A DNA stretch of 64,000 nucleotides from JAJVHZ01 sp041395385 (GTDB lineage: Bacteria; Pseudomonadota; Gammaproteobacteria; JAJPIJ01), in assembly GCA_041395385.1 (NCBI GenBank), contig JAWLAN010000021.1, positions 35,817 through 99,816 on the forward strand, in the 5' to 3' direction. The stretch's first letter is position 1. Every line of letters begins with the position of its first letter. The notes under the pieces are model-generated. The model saw nothing but the letters and a program-made list of their open reading frames with translations, was not told the DNA's origin and did not search any database. This document shows, one piece after another, positions 8,501 to 16,839 of this stretch. The translations under genes and the position numbers were made by a program.

Positions 8501-10960
8501 ATGACTGACCAAGAGAACCAGAACGGTGGCGATACGGCCGGCCCGGAGAGGGCCTACGACTCCTCCAGCATCAAGGTCCTGAAGGGTCTCGACGCCGTAC
8601 GGAAGCGCCCAGGCATGTATATCGGTGATACAGATGATGGCACGGGCCTGCACCACATGGTCTTCGAGGTTGTGGATAACAGTGTTGACGAGGCACTGGC
8701 GGGGTATTGCACCAAGGTTGTCGTAACTATTCATTCCGACGACTCGGTCTCCGTGCTGGACAACGGTCGCGGGATACCTGTGGATATTCACAAGGAAGAA
8801 GGGGTATCCGCCGCCCAGGTCATCCTCACCCAGTTGCATTCGGGAGGCAAATTCGACGAGAACTCCTACAAGATCTCCGGCGGCCTGCACGGGGTCGGGG
8901 TCTCTGTGGTGAACGCTCTCTCCGAGCAACTCAAGCTTCGCATTTACCGCGACGGTAAGGTCCATAGTCAGGAGTACCGCAACGGCGACCCGCTGGAGCC
9001 TTTGAAGGTGATCGGCGAGACCGACCGACGCGGAACCGAGCTCCGTTTCCTCCCCAGCAAGGAGATCTTTTCGAACTACGAATTCCACTATGACATCCTC
9101 GCCAAGCGACTGCGGGAGCTGTCGTTCCTGAATTCCGGCCTGCAGATCGAACTGCACGACGAGCGTACGGGAAAGACGGATTTCTTCCACTACCAGGGTG
9201 GCATCGCCGCTTTCGTCTCCCATCTCAACAAGGCGAAGACCCCGCTGCACCCGACAGTCATACAGATCGGCGCCGAACGAGACGGAATTGCCGTAGACGT
9301 CGCGATGCAGTGGAACGATGCCTATCAGGAGAACATCTTCTGCTTCACCAACAATATCCCGCAACGTGACGGGGGTACCCACCTGCAGGGTTTCCGCGCG
9401 GCGTTGACGCGTACGCTCAACCAGTACATGGAAAAGGAGGGCATGCTGCAGCGGGCCAAGATCGAGGTGACCGGCGAGGACATCCGCGAGGGCCTGACGG
9501 CAGTTTTGTCCGTGAAAGTGCCCGACCCCAAGTTCTCCTCGCAGACGAAAGACAAACTGGTCTCAAGCGAAGTAAAAAGTGTTGTTGAATCAGTTACTTA
9601 CGAGAGGCTGGCGGCATTCCTGCTGGAGCACCCGCAGGAGACGAGGATGATCTGCGAGAAGGTAATTGAGGCGGCCTGTGCCCGCGAGGCCGCGCGCAAG
9701 GCCAGGGAGCTCACCCGTCGCAAGTCGGCCCTGGACATCGCCGGCCTGCCGGGCAAGCTCGCGGACTGCCAGGAACGGGATCCGCGGCTCTCCGAGCTGT
9801 TCATCGTCGAGGGCGACTCCGCAGGGGGTTCCGCCAAACAGGCGCGCGACCGAAAGTTCCAGGCCATCCTTCCCCTGAAAGGGAAGATCTTGAACGTCGA
9901 GAAGGCGCGATTCGACAAGATGCTTTCCTCCGCGGAGGTGGGCACCTTGATCACCGCGCTGGGTTGCGGCATTGGTCGCGACGAGTACGACCCGTCCAAG
10001 CTGCGCTATCACCGCATCATCATCATGACCGATGCGGACGTCGACGGCTCGCACATCCGCACGCTGCTGCTGACGTTCTTCTATCGGCAGATGATCGAGC
10101 TGGTGGAAGGCGGCCACATCTACATCGCGCAGCCGCCCTTGTACAAAGTCAAGCGTGGCAAGACGGAACAGTACGTGAAGGACGATGCCGAGCTGGATGC
10201 CTATTTCATGCGCAGCGCGCTGGCGGATGGCAGTATCCGCCCTGGCCAGGGCGCAGCCGCGATCGAAGGCGAGGAGTTGCGTGCAGTCGGCAAGGACTAC
10301 CTGATGCTGTCGACAGTGCTGCGGCGTCTGGGCAAGCGCTATGACCCGCTGGTGCTTGAGGTGTTGCGCGGCGTGCTGCCGCTGGCCGCCGATCCGCACG
10401 CCGGGCTGCCGCGCCCCGCGTTGGAGAAGTGGCTCGCCGATGCGCGCGCCGCGCTGCTGCAACGGGTCGACCATACCGTGCAGGTCTCCACCTCGATAGA
10501 GCCCGGCAGCTCCCCGGAGTCGCTCACCGCGCGCATCGTCGTCACCACGCACGGCATCGACGTTATCAACGATTTTGACAGGGACTTTTTCGCCTCCACG
10601 GAGTATCGGCGGCTGGCGGAGATCGGCAATCGGCTCGAGCGCCCGCTGGGGCCGGACGCCGGCATCCGGCTCGGCGAGCGCGAGCAGGCCGTCCGCAGCC
10701 TCCGGCAGGCCATCGAGGTGGCGCTGGCCGAGGCGCAGCGCGGTGCGAGCATCCAGCGATACAAGGGGCTGGGCGAGATGAATCCCGAGCAGCTCTGGGA
10801 GACGACCATGGACGCCTCGGTGCGCAACCTGCTGCACGTGCGCATCGAGGACGCGGTTGCCGCCGACGAGATCTTCTCCACGCTGATGGGCGATCAGGTC
10901 GAGCCGCGCCGCGAGTTCATCGAGACCCACGCGCTCGCCGTGACCAATCTCGACACCTGA
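8501..10960 (+). CDS. gyrB: DNA gyrase subunit B
   Basis: GyrB is the ATPase and TOPRIM subunit of gyrase and introduces negative supercoils. The 819-residue protein has the GHKL ATPase motifs (VDNSVDEAL, DNGRGIPV, GGLHGVGVSVVNALS) in its first 130 residues. The transducer domain follows, then TOPRIM motifs VEGDSAGGSAKQ and DADVDGSHIRTLLLTFF. The long insertion typical of gammaproteobacterial GyrB follows, then the C-terminal QRYKGLGEMNPEQLWETTM. It is the last gene of the dnaA-dnaN-recF-gyrB run and is convergent with comF. Confidence 0.98.
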   Translation: MTDQENQNGGDTAGPERAYDSSSIKVLKGLDAVRKRPGMYIGDTDDGTGLHHMVFEVVDNSVDEALAGYCTKVVVTIHSDDSVSVLDNGRGIPVDIHKEEGVSAAQVILTQLHSGGKFDENSYKISGGLHGVGVSVVNALSEQLKLRIYRDGKVHSQEYRNGDPLEPLKVIGETDRRGTELRFLPSKEIFSNYEFHYDILAKRLRELSFLNSGLQIELHDERTGKTDFFHYQGGIAAFVSHLNKAKTPLHPTVIQIGAERDGIAVDVAMQWNDAYQENIFCFTNNIPQRDGGTHLQGFRAALTRTLNQYMEKEGMLQRAKIEVTGEDIREGLTAVLSVKVPDPKFSSQTKDKLVSSEVKSVVESVTYERLAAFLLEHPQETRMICEKVIEAACAREAARKARELTRRKSALDIAGLPGKLADCQERDPRLSELFIVEGDSAGGSAKQARDRKFQAILPLKGKILNVEKARFDKMLSSAEVGTLITALGCGIGRDEYDPSKLRYHRIIIMTDADVDGSHIRTLLLTFFYRQMIELVEGGHIYIAQPPLYKVKRGKTEQYVKDDAELDAYFMRSALADGSIRPGQGAAAIEGEELRAVGKDYLMLSTVLRRLGKRYDPLVLEVLRGVLPLAADPHAGLPRPALEKWLADARAALLQRVDHTVQVSTSIEPGSSPESLTARIVVTTHGIDVINDFDRDFFASTEYRRLAEIGNRLERPLGPDAGIRLGEREQAVRSLRQAIEVALAEAQRGASIQRYKGLGEMNPEQLWETTMDASVRNLLHVRIEDAVAADEIFSTLMGDQVEPRREFIETHALAVTNLDT

Positions 10961-10981
10961 TCGCGACAGCCCCCGGCCAGG

Positions 10982-11725
10982 TCACGGACGCAGCGTCGCG
11001 CGTGCGACCGCCCATACCTCCACGTCCTGCACGCCCTGTCGCCTGAGCGCCCTGGCGAGCTCCCTCACCGTGGAGCCGGTGGTGACGACGTCATCGACGA
11101 TGGCGACGTGCCGGAGGTCTTCCAGCGCCCGTGCCCGGAAGACGCCGCGTACGTTACGGCGTCGATGTCGTGCGTCCAGACCGCTCTGCGCGGCTGTATG
11201 CGCGATGCGTACGCAGCCGTCGCTCACCACGGGAACGGCCGCCATCGCACCCAGGTGCCTGGCCAGTTCGAGCGACTGATTGAAGCCTCTCTCCACCAGC
11301 CGCCGCCGGTGCATTGGAACCGGCAGCAGCGCCTGCGGCATCGCCCGCTCGGGGCGCAGCATCCACATCCATGCAGCCAGTTCTCGGGCGGCGGGAAGAT
11401 CGCCGGCGAACTTCAGGGAACGGATACGGGCGCTGATCGGATCCCGGTAGTGGAACGGGGCAAAGCAGCGGCTGAATGCTGGAGGTCGTTGCAGACATTC
11501 CGCACAAACGAGCCCGGCGCGGCTCAGCGGTATGCCGCATCTCACGCATCCCGCGACGATCACCGGCATCGCCTGGGCGCATGCGCGGCACAATCCGTGT
11601 AGGGCGCCCGCCTTGTCGCCGCAGAGCAGGCAGGGACCTGTCAAGTTTGGGCCACCGTACAACTTGACAGCCAGGCAAGCGCGCAACAAAGATGCAAGCT
11701 CCCCGATGAACCGAGCCACTTCCAT
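10982..11725 (-). CDS. comF: ComF family phosphoribosyltransferase-like protein
   Basis: ComF proteins take part in DNA uptake during transformation in some bacteria; in many gammaproteobacteria the role is untested. The sequence has the N-terminal zinc-finger-like cysteine pairs (CLLCG, CRAC, CVRCG, CAECL) and the C-terminal phosphoribosyltransferase loop VAIVDDVVTTGST. The frame is open to 11896. The ATG at 11725 gives 247 residues, the normal family length, and its start codon overlaps that of bioB on the other strand by two bases. TTG codons at the operator could also serve. Placement next to bioB is common in gammaproteobacteria. Confidence 0.88.
   Translation of the reverse strand: MEVARFIGELASLLRACLAVKLYGGPNLTGPCLLCGDKAGALHGLCRACAQAMPVIVAGCVRCGIPLSRAGLVCAECLQRPPAFSRCFAPFHYRDPISARIRSLKFAGDLPAARELAAWMWMLRPERAMPQALLPVPMHRRRLVERGFNQSLELARHLGAMAAVPVVSDGCVRIAHTAAQSGLDARHRRRNVRGVFRARALEDLRHVAIVDDVVTTGSTVRELARALRRQGVQDVEVWAVARATLRP
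11638..11670. promoter_or_regulatory. BirA-type biotin operator upstream of bioB, overlapping a TTGACA -35
   Basis: CTGTCAAGTT (11638-11647) and AACTTGACAG (11661-11670) are perfect 10-base inverted arms separated by 13 bases. The inner TGTCAAG and CTTGACA are 17 bases apart, the spacing of known BirA sites (TGTnAAC-N17-GTTnACA). The right arm contains a perfect -35 hexamer TTGACA (11664-11669) pointing to bioB, about 55 bases ahead of its ATG; the -10 (AAAGAT, 11688-11693) is poor. Position and geometry support repression by biotinyl-AMP-bound BirA; the binding itself is inferred. Confidence 0.7.
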
Positions 11726-12695
11726 GTCTGCACCATCCTCTTGCCACACCGCGCCCCTGCGACACGACTGGTCGCTGCCCGAGGTGCAATCACTCCTCGA
11801 GCGGCCCCTGCTCGATCTGATCTTCCACGCCCACGGCACGCACCGCCAGTACTTCCACCCCGGAGTCGTGCAGCTGAGCACGCTGATGAACATCAAGAGC
11901 GGCGGCTGTCCGGAGGACTGCGCCTACTGTCCGCAGAGCGCCCGCCACCAGACCGGCGTCGAGGCCAAGCCCCTGGCCGACATCGAGGCGGTCCTTGCGG
12001 CGGCCCGCACGGCCCGCGTGGCAGGGGCCACACGCTTCTGCATGGGCGCGGCGTGGCGAACCCCGCGCGATCGGGATCTCGGGCAGGTCGAGGCGATGGT
12101 CGCGGGCGTCAAGGCGCTAGGCATGGAGACCTGCGTGACCCTGGGGATGCTGAAGCCCGAGCAGGCGCGGCGACTGAAGGCCGCGGGCCTGGACTACTAC
12201 AATCACAACCTCGACACGTCGCCGGAGTTCTACGATTCGATCATCACGACGCGCTGCTACCAGGACCGACTCGACACCCTGCAGCACGTCCGCGAGGCCG
12301 GCATCAACGTCTGCTGCGGCGGCATCATCGGCATGGGCGAGACGCCGCGCGACCGAGCCGGCCTGCTCATCGCGCTCGCGAACCTGCCGCGGCATCCCGA
12401 GAGCGTCCCCATCAACATGCTCGTGCGCGTCGACGGCACGCCGCTGGCGGACAGCGAGCCGGTGGACGGTTTCGAGCTCGTGCGGACGATCGCCGCGGCG
12501 CGCATCATGATGCCCCGCTCCTACGTCCGGCTCTCCGCCGGGCGCACCAGCCTCGACGATGGCATGCAGGCGCTATGCTTCATGGCCGGCGCGAACTCGA
12601 TCTTCTACGGCGAGGAACTGTTGACCACCGCCAACCCCGCCATCGCGGCCGATCGCGCCCTGCTTGCACGCCTCGGCATGCACGCCTCGCGCTGA
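11724..12695 (+). CDS. bioB: biotin synthase
   Basis: BioB is a radical-SAM enzyme that inserts sulfur into dethiobiotin, the last step of biotin synthesis. The radical-SAM cluster CPEDCAYC follows the conserved STLMNIKSGG. Further family blocks are YYNHNLDTSPEFY and INMLVRVDGTPL. I choose the ATG at 11724 (323 residues) over one at 11706, because the only promoter candidate would leave almost no leader for the latter. It is the first gene of bioBFHCD. Confidence 0.97.
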   Translation: MSAPSSCHTAPLRHDWSLPEVQSLLERPLLDLIFHAHGTHRQYFHPGVVQLSTLMNIKSGGCPEDCAYCPQSARHQTGVEAKPLADIEAVLAAARTARVAGATRFCMGAAWRTPRDRDLGQVEAMVAGVKALGMETCVTLGMLKPEQARRLKAAGLDYYNHNLDTSPEFYDSIITTRCYQDRLDTLQHVREAGINVCCGGIIGMGETPRDRAGLLIALANLPRHPESVPINMLVRVDGTPLADSEPVDGFELVRTIAAARIMMPRSYVRLSAGRTSLDDGMQALCFMAGANSIFYGEELLTTANPAIAADRALLARLGMHASR

Positions 12696-12711
12696 GGCGC
12701 CCGCGACCATC

Positions 12712-13866
12712 GTGCTTCCCGCCGCGGTCGCCGAACTCGAGCAACGCCTCGCGGCGGTGCGCGCCGCGCAGGCGCTGCGTCGGCGCATTCGGCGCGCGGG
12801 AACCGCGCTGCGCCCGACGCTCGACGGCCGGCCGCTTGTCAACTTCGCCTCCAACGACTACCTCGGACTGGCGGCCGACCCCCGCGTCGTCGAGGCTTAT
12901 GGCAAGGGCGCGGCGCGCTACGGCGTCGGCGCCGGCGCTGCGGAATTGGTCAGCGGTCACACCGAAGCTCATGCGGAACTCGAGGCGGCGCTGGCACGCT
13001 ACACCGGCCGGCCGCGCGCCCTCGTGCTTTCCACCGGCTACATGGCGAACCTCAGCGTCGTCACGACCCTGGCCTCCCGCGGCTCGGCAGTCATCGAGGA
13101 TCGCCTGAACCATGCATCCTTGCTGGATGCGGCCGTCCTCGCCCGCGCCCGCCTGGTGCGCTACCACCATCTCGACGCCGATGATCTGGCCACCCGCCTA
13201 GCGGCCTGCCCGGGGGCGTTGGTGGCGACCGACGGCGTCTTCAGCATGGATGGCGACGTGGCGCCGTTGCCGCGGCTGGTCGAGGTCTGCAAGGCCGGGG
13301 GCGGCACGCTGATCCTCGACGATGCGCACGGCTTCGGCGTGCTCGGCGCGCGCGGCGGAGGCACCACCGAGCACTTCGGCCTGGCGGCGCAGGACGTTCC
13401 GATCGTGGTAGGGACCTTCGGCAAGGCCTTTGGCGGCGCGGGCGCGTTCGTTGCGGCTGATGAGGTCGTCATCGAGGCCGTGATCCAGTTTGCGCGTCCC
13501 TACATCTATACGACCGCCCTGCCGCCGGCGCTCTGCTGTGCCATGACGACCTCCCTGCGGATCGTCGAGGGCGAGCCCGCGTTACGGCAGCGCCTGCACT
13601 CCAACATCCACCGTTTCCGCCGCCTCGCGCTCGCCCGGGGTGTGCCGATGGCGCAGTCTTGCACGGCAATACAGCCGATCATCCTCGGGCAGAACGCGCG
13701 CGCCGTCGCGACGGCGGAACGCCTGCTGGAAATGGGGTACTGGGTGGCGGCGATCCGGCCGCCGACCGTGCCCGCCGGCAGCGCGCGCCTGCGCGTGGCC
13801 ATCAGCGCCGGTCACGCGGAGGAGGAGATAGATGGACTTGTCGATGCCCTCGCCGCCTGCCTGTGA
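12712..13866 (+). CDS. bioF: 8-amino-7-oxononanoate synthase
   Basis: BioF is a PLP enzyme that condenses pimeloyl-ACP with alanine. The 384-residue frame from the GTG at 12712 has NFASNDYLGL (44-53), the ring-stacking region near SGHTEAH, DDAHGFGVLG (203-212) and the PLP lysine in GTFGKAFGG (K238). An ATG at 12664 would overlap bioB by 32 bases and add residues with no counterpart in BioF. The GTG start places the ARxAxALRRR motif at the same distance from the N-terminus as in E. coli. The 3' end overlaps bioH by 35 bases. Confidence 0.95.
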   Translation: MLPAAVAELEQRLAAVRAAQALRRRIRRAGTALRPTLDGRPLVNFASNDYLGLAADPRVVEAYGKGAARYGVGAGAAELVSGHTEAHAELEAALARYTGRPRALVLSTGYMANLSVVTTLASRGSAVIEDRLNHASLLDAAVLARARLVRYHHLDADDLATRLAACPGALVATDGVFSMDGDVAPLPRLVEVCKAGGGTLILDDAHGFGVLGARGGGTTEHFGLAAQDVPIVVGTFGKAFGGAGAFVAADEVVIEAVIQFARPYIYTTALPPALCCAMTTSLRIVEGEPALRQRLHSNIHRFRRLALARGVPMAQSCTAIQPIILGQNARAVATAERLLEMGYWVAAIRPPTVPAGSARLRVAISAGHAEEEIDGLVDALAACL

Positions 13867-14629
13867 CAAGGCCGTGTCCGCCGAGAGCCCCGTGGACGTC
13901 TGCCTCGTGCACGGCTGGGGATACGGCCCGCAGGTCTGGGCGCGACTGCTGCCCTCGCTCCCCGCGCACTGGCGTGTGCACCTGTTGCGCCTGCCGGGAT
14001 ACGGCGGCGAGCCCGATCCGGCACCCGGGGCCGCCCTCGACGATCATGTCGACGCCCTGCTAGCGCAGGCCCCGCCGGGCAGATCCTCGTGGATCGGCTG
14101 GTCCTTGGGCGGGATGGCGTGCATGCAACTGGCATGGCGCCATCCGCACCGGGTAGCCACATTGGTGCTGCTCGCGGCGAATGCGCGATTCACGGCAGCG
14201 CCGGACTGGCCTGCGGGAATCCCCGGCGGGGATATCGCCGCGATCGCGACGCTGCTGGAGCGCTCCGACGTCCCGACGACCCTGCGCTACTTCGCCAGGC
14301 TGATCGCCCGGGACGGGGCCGAATCGGTTGCCGTGCGGCGGCGGCTCGAGGCCGGCGCGAGGGGGGAGCCGACGCCATCGAAAGCGGTACTGCGGGCGGG
14401 CCTCGATCTGTTGGCGCGGTGCGATCTGCGCGCCGCCTGCGCGGAGCTGATCTCCCCGGCGGCCGTCGTCGCCGGAGATCGTGACCCGTTCGTGCCCGTG
14501 GCCGCCACCGATCGTATGCGCGCGCTGAATCCGCGTCTGCGCAGTTTCGTTGTCAAGGGCGCGGGGCATGCGCTGCTCCTCACCCATCCGCAGGCGGTGC
14601 TCGAGGCCGCCGTCGAGGTGCTGCAATGA
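13832..14629 (+). CDS. bioH: pimeloyl-ACP methyl ester esterase
   Basis: BioH removes the methyl group from pimeloyl-ACP methyl ester, ending the BioC/BioH route to pimelate. The 265-residue alpha/beta hydrolase has HGWGYGPQVW (oxyanion region), nucleophile motif GWSLGG with S91, Asp in AGDRDPFVP and His in GAGHALLLTHP. It sits between bioF and bioC, overlapping both, which fixes its role. A later ATG at 13844 is possible as start. Confidence 0.94.
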   Translation: MDLSMPSPPACDKAVSAESPVDVCLVHGWGYGPQVWARLLPSLPAHWRVHLLRLPGYGGEPDPAPGAALDDHVDALLAQAPPGRSSWIGWSLGGMACMQLAWRHPHRVATLVLLAANARFTAAPDWPAGIPGGDIAAIATLLERSDVPTTLRYFARLIARDGAESVAVRRRLEAGARGEPTPSKAVLRAGLDLLARCDLRAACAELISPAAVVAGDRDPFVPVAATDRMRALNPRLRSFVVKGAGHALLLTHPQAVLEAAVEVLQ

Positions 14630-15522
14630 CGACCCGGGATCCGTTCGGCAGCGGCCGGCTGGACAAGCGCCGCGTCGCCGAGGCCTTCAACCGCGCCGCC
14701 GCGACCTACGCCGATCATGCCGTGCTTCAGGACGCGGTCGTCGAGCGGCTGGTGGAGAGGATGGAACTCTTCCGCATCGATCCGAGCGTGATCCTCGATG
14801 TCGGTTGCGGCAGCGGCAACGGGCTGCGGCGCCTGCGCCGGCGCTACCCCCGCGCAAGAATTGTCGGCCTGGACCTGGCCCTGGAGATGCTGCGCGCGGC
14901 GCGCGGCGGCTGGCGCCGCCCCTGGGCGCGGGAGCGCTACGTCTGCGGCGATGCGGAGTCGCTGCCGCTGGCGGACGCCAGCGTCGAGCTCGTCTTCAGC
15001 AGCATGGTCCTGCAGTGGTGTCCCGGCCTCGAGGCGGCATTAGGGGAGTTTCGCCGGGTGTTGAGGCCGGAAGGATTGCTGCTGTTCTCGACCCTGGGGC
15101 CCGATACCCTGACCGAGCTGCGGCAGAGCTGGGCGGCGGTGGACGGCGATACGCACGTCAACGCCTTTCTGGACATGCATGATGTCGGTGACGCGCTCGT
15201 GCGGGCCGGCCTCGGCAGCCCGGTCATGGACATGGAGCGCCTCACCATGACCTATCCCGACCCGTGCGCCGTCATGCGCGATCTGAAGGCGATCGGCGCC
15301 CACAACGTCAACAGCGGCCGTCCGACGCATCTTACCGGCAAGGCGCGACTGCGGCGGGTATTCCAGCACTACGAGCGGCTGCGCCGCGATGGCGTGATCC
15401 CGGCGACCTACGAGGTGGTCTATGGGCACGCGTGGGCGCCGCGGCCGGACACGAGGCCGCAGGACGGCAGCACGGTGGCCACCTTTCCGCTGTCGCGGCT
15501 CGGCGGACGGCGCAGCCGATGA
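14626..15522 (+). CDS. bioC: malonyl-[acyl-carrier protein] O-methyltransferase
   Basis: BioC methylates malonyl-ACP to start pimelate synthesis by the fatty-acid machinery. The 298-residue protein has the N-terminal RVAEAFNRAAATYADHAVLQ block typical of BioC and SAM motif I VILDVGCGSGNG (about 54-65). The GLDLALEML and VFSSMVLQW segments follow, and the C-terminal part carries HNVNSGRP and HLTGKARL. Start and stop each overlap a neighbour by four bases (ATGA), so translation is coupled through bioH-bioC-bioD. Confidence 0.96.
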   Translation: MTTRDPFGSGRLDKRRVAEAFNRAAATYADHAVLQDAVVERLVERMELFRIDPSVILDVGCGSGNGLRRLRRRYPRARIVGLDLALEMLRAARGGWRRPWARERYVCGDAESLPLADASVELVFSSMVLQWCPGLEAALGEFRRVLRPEGLLLFSTLGPDTLTELRQSWAAVDGDTHVNAFLDMHDVGDALVRAGLGSPVMDMERLTMTYPDPCAVMRDLKAIGAHNVNSGRPTHLTGKARLRRVFQHYERLRRDGVIPATYEVVYGHAWAPRPDTRPQDGSTVATFPLSRLGGRRSR

Positions 15523-16241
15523 GCAGCCCGCGCGCGGAGGGCGTGTTCGTGACCGGCACCGATACCGGGATCGGCAAGACCCACGCGAGCGTGGGCCTGT
15601 TGCGCGCGTTGAGTGAGCTCGGCTGCCGCACGGCCGCCATGAAGCCGGTGGCCAGCGGCGCCCGGCGCACGGCCGCAGGGCTGCGCAACGACGATGCGCT
15701 CGCGTTGCAGGCCGCCGCGACGGTGGCAGCGGCCTACGAAGAGGTCAATCCGTACTGCTTCGAGCCGGCGATCGCGCCGCACATCGCCGCGCGGCGGGCC
15801 GGCGTGGAAATCGACCTCGGCCACATCGAATCCCGGGCGCGCGGACTGTGCGCCCGCGCCGACTTCATGCTGGTCGAGGGCGTGGGCGGCTGGCGGGTGC
15901 CGCTGGCTCCGCAGCTGGAGGTCGCAGACCTCGCGCGCCGCCTTCGGCTGCCCGTGCTGATGGTGGTCGGGCTGCGGCTGGGCTGCATCAGCCATGCACT
16001 GCTCACCGCGGCGGCGATACGGCAGGAGGCGCGCGGGATGCTGGGGTGGGTCGCCAACGCGATCGATCCCGAATACGGAACCGCCGCGGAGACGATAGGG
16101 GCGCTGACGGAGCGTCTCGGAATGCCGCCGATGGCGACACTGCCTGCGCAGAGGGGCCAGGCGGGCATGCCTGCCCCGGCGCCGTGGCGCGCCGCAGCAG
16201 GCCAGCTGCTGCGAGAGGGGCCGTGCGCGCCGCGAGGCTGA
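15519..16241 (+). CDS. bioD: ATP-dependent dethiobiotin synthetase
   Basis: BioD closes the ureido ring of dethiobiotin with CO2 and ATP. The P-loop GTDTGIGKT lies at residues 13-21, followed by the conserved KPVASG. EPAIAPHIAA and VEGVGGWRVPL are the other family motifs. The frame is open further upstream, but the ATG at 15519 overlaps the bioC stop and puts the P-loop at the normal position. It gives 240 residues. It is the last gene of the operon, completing the set from malonyl-ACP to biotin except bioA, which is not in this window. Confidence 0.96.
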   Translation: MSSPRAEGVFVTGTDTGIGKTHASVGLLRALSELGCRTAAMKPVASGARRTAAGLRNDDALALQAAATVAAAYEEVNPYCFEPAIAPHIAARRAGVEIDLGHIESRARGLCARADFMLVEGVGGWRVPLAPQLEVADLARRLRLPVLMVVGLRLGCISHALLTAAAIRQEARGMLGWVANAIDPEYGTAAETIGALTERLGMPPMATLPAQRGQAGMPAPAPWRAAAGQLLREGPCAPRG

Positions 16242-16250
16242 TCTGAATCA

Positions 16251-16286
16251 ATGATCTGGATCAAGGTCCCGGCTTGAGCTTATCAT
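16251..16286 (+). promoter_or_regulatory. FNR/Anr-like box over the promoter of the cytochrome oxidase cluster
   Basis: ATGATctggATCAA at 16251-16264 matches the FNR/Anr site TTGAT-N4-ATCAA in nine of ten defined positions. A -10 candidate TATCAT lies at 16281-16286. The box therefore covers the place where a -35 hexamer would be, which would fit repression at low oxygen, as expected for an aa3 oxidase. Binding and direction of control are inferred. Confidence 0.5.
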
Positions 16287-16311
16287 AGAGGCCGAGTTGG
16301 GGGATTTGTAC

Positions 16312-16806
16312 GTGGTAACTCAAGACACGCATCAAGATCCACTCGGCCACCAATTCATACTCAGCCCGAATAATTCCATGACCTGGCGCGAGGCCAAGCA
16401 GGTGCTCGCGGCGGTGGCGGTCGTCGAACTCATGATCGGGGGCGCCTTCTTCTGGGCCGGTATGACATTGGTGCTCCCGGTCTCAGGACTGGAAGTGCTG
16501 GTGCTTGGGCTGGCCTTCTACCACTGCCTGCTGCGCAATGCCCGCCGCGAGGTGGTCCGGGTCGACGATGGCAGGGTCGTCATCGAGCGTGGCCGCAGCC
16601 GGGTGCTGGAAAGCCTGGAATTTCCGCGCGCGTGGGTGCGGGTCGTGCTGGAGCCCGGCAAGGGGTGGTACCCAAGCCAGCTGAAACTGCGATCCCACGG
16701 CCGCGAACTGGAGATCGGCGAATTCCTCACCGAGGAGGAACGGGCGTCGCTGGCGCGGGATCTGCGCGCGGCCATCGGCCGCGAAGGCGGCGCAATAGAC
16801 AACTAA
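16312..16806 (+). CDS. DUF2244 family membrane protein, first gene of the cox cluster
   Basis: This small protein of about 164 residues has two hydrophobic segments (about residues 30-70) followed by a basic and polar C-terminal domain with RARREVVRVDDG-like and KGWYPSQLKLRSHG stretches. This is the layout of DUF2244 proteins, which commonly stand beside coxB in proteobacteria and are thought to assist oxidase assembly; no activity is established. No ATG is available. I choose GTG at 16312 because GGGGG ends 8 bases upstream; TTG codons at 16297 and 16306 are alternatives. Confidence 0.8.
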   Translation: MVTQDTHQDPLGHQFILSPNNSMTWREAKQVLAAVAVVELMIGGAFFWAGMTLVLPVSGLEVLVLGLAFYHCLLRNARREVVRVDDGRVVIERGRSRVLESLEFPRAWVRVVLEPGKGWYPSQLKLRSHGRELEIGEFLTEEERASLARDLRAAIGREGGAIDN

Positions 16807-16839
16807 ACGGCAGTGTTCTGTTTGGGGCGAGGAGACTAG

